Under the pieces are notes generated by a model that saw only the letters and a program-made list of their open reading frames with translations, searched no databases and had not been told where the DNA came from. 6,454 bases of DNA from an uncultured Clostridia bacterium (GTDB lineage: Bacteria; Bacillota_A; Clostridia; Christensenellales; Aristaeellaceae). Where the stretch lies: the NCBI GenBank assembly GCA_934645275.1, contig CAKUDW010000117.1, positions 1-6,454 on the forward strand, in the 5' to 3' direction. Both the position numbers and the translations under genes were made by a program. Positions 6,004 through 6,454 of this stretch are shown here, in pieces (within the stretch, counting starts at the first letter, position 1; the number at the start of each line of letters is the position of its first letter).

Positions 6004-6454
6004 ATGATGAAACCGAAGCTTACGGTAGTTGCGGGGCCTACTGCGTCTGGAAAGACCGCGTGCGCAGTCGAATTGTGCCTGAAGGCGGGCGGCGAGGTGG
6101 TTTCCGCCGATTCCATGCAGGTCTATCGCGGCATGGATATTCTTACAGCCAGTCCGACGGTGGCGGAGATGCGCGGCGTACCGCACCACATGCTTGGCGT
6201 GATTGATCCGGCGGAGAAGTTTTCCGCAGCCAGGTACCGGGAAATGGCGAACAGCTGCATTGCGGATATACTGAATCGCGGCAAACGCGCAGTGCTCTGC
6301 GGCGGCACGGGGCTGTATATCAATGCGGTCACGCGTCCCATGGCCTTTTCCGAGCGCTGCGACGCGGAATTGCGCCGCGCGCTGATGGACATTGCGGCGC
6401 AGCCCGGCGGACGGCGGCAGCTGCACGATATGCTGTCAGAGATCGACCCGGAGG
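6004..6454 (+). CDS. miaA: MiaA, tRNA dimethylallyltransferase (5' part; 3' end outside window)
   Basis: Transfers the dimethylallyl group from dimethylallyl diphosphate to N6 of A37 in tRNAs reading UNN codons, making i6A, the substrate of MiaB. Translation from ATG 6004 is open to the window end: 150 residues of a usual 300-320. Visible motifs are the P-loop GPTASGKT (11-18), ADSMQVYRGMD (35-45) with conserved Asp36, VPHHMLGVIDP (59-69), FSAARYR (73-79) and GGTGLY (100-105), whose Thr102 matches a conserved catalytic-site Thr. The usual DIGTAKPT stretch reads DILTASPT here (46 onward), a departure at Gly and Lys. The start lies 2 bases after the mutL stop; with only a weak upstream match (AAGCGGA, 5987-5993), translation may be coupled to mutL. 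ATG 6007 is an equally possible start, one residue shorter. Identity is secure; the last codon is incomplete. Confidence 0.95.
   Translation, partial: MMKPKLTVVAGPTASGKTACAVELCLKAGGEVVSADSMQVYRGMDILTASPTVAEMRGVPHHMLGVIDPAEKFSAARYREMANSCIADILNRGKRAVLCGGTGLYINAVTRPMAFSERCDAELRRALMDIAAQPGGRRQLHDMLSEIDPE

Noticed and set aside
5668..6426. Long minus-strand frame (252 codons) opposite the mutL end and miaA
   Set aside because: Antisense to conserved MutL and MiaA motifs, no recognisable family, Arg/Ala/His-rich as expected for a shadow frame.

Overview
The window is an ordinary, tightly packed housekeeping segment of a bacterial chromosome. It carries five genes, all on the + strand: the 3' half of miaB, a small YlbF/YmcA-family gene, complete mutS, complete mutL, and the 5' part of miaA. 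The order miaB - ymcA-like - mutS - mutL - miaA is characteristic of Bacillota. In Bacillus subtilis, ymcB (miaB) and ymcA are followed by cotE, mutS and mutL. The cotE spore-coat gene is absent here, which fits Clostridia rather than Bacilli. The genes are GC-rich (about 62% in one 60-base sample of mutS) with strong GGAGG-type ribosome binding sites. I infer a GC-rich clostridial lineage, for example an Oscillospiraceae- or Christensenellales-like gut anaerobe, but the sequence does not fix the genus.

Layout: bases 1-722 encode the C-terminal 239 residues of MiaB (end of the radical-SAM barrel plus the TRAM domain). After 20 bases comes a 131-residue RicA/YmcA-like protein with a four-cysteine tail (743-1138). 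A 57-base gap with a weak terminator-like hairpin leads to mutS (1196-3787, 863 residues). The 189-base mutS-mutL gap (3788-3976) is the only sizeable non-coding stretch. It is clearly AT-richer (about 42% GC) than the flanking genes and is the least explained sequence here. mutL (3977-6001, 674 residues) is followed after 2 bases by miaA, which runs off the window end.

Function: MutS recognises mismatches. MutL has both the N-terminal GHKL ATPase and the complete C-terminal endonuclease motifs, so this is the nicking type of MutL found in bacteria without MutH. Both carry candidate sliding-clamp-binding peptides, fitting clamp-directed strand discrimination. The repair pair is flanked by the two enzymes that act in sequence on adenosine 37 of tRNAs reading UNN codons: MiaA adds the dimethylallyl group and MiaB then methylthiolates it. 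The RicA-like protein belongs to a family whose B. subtilis members form an Fe-S-containing complex linked to RNase Y, and its cysteine tail next to miaB is suggestive.

I found no mobile element, CRISPR array, RNA gene or new defence or biosynthetic system. The points worth a second look are the AT-rich mutS-mutL spacer, the cysteine tail of the RicA-like protein, a possible clamp-binding peptide in the MutL linker, and a non-consensus motif in MiaA.
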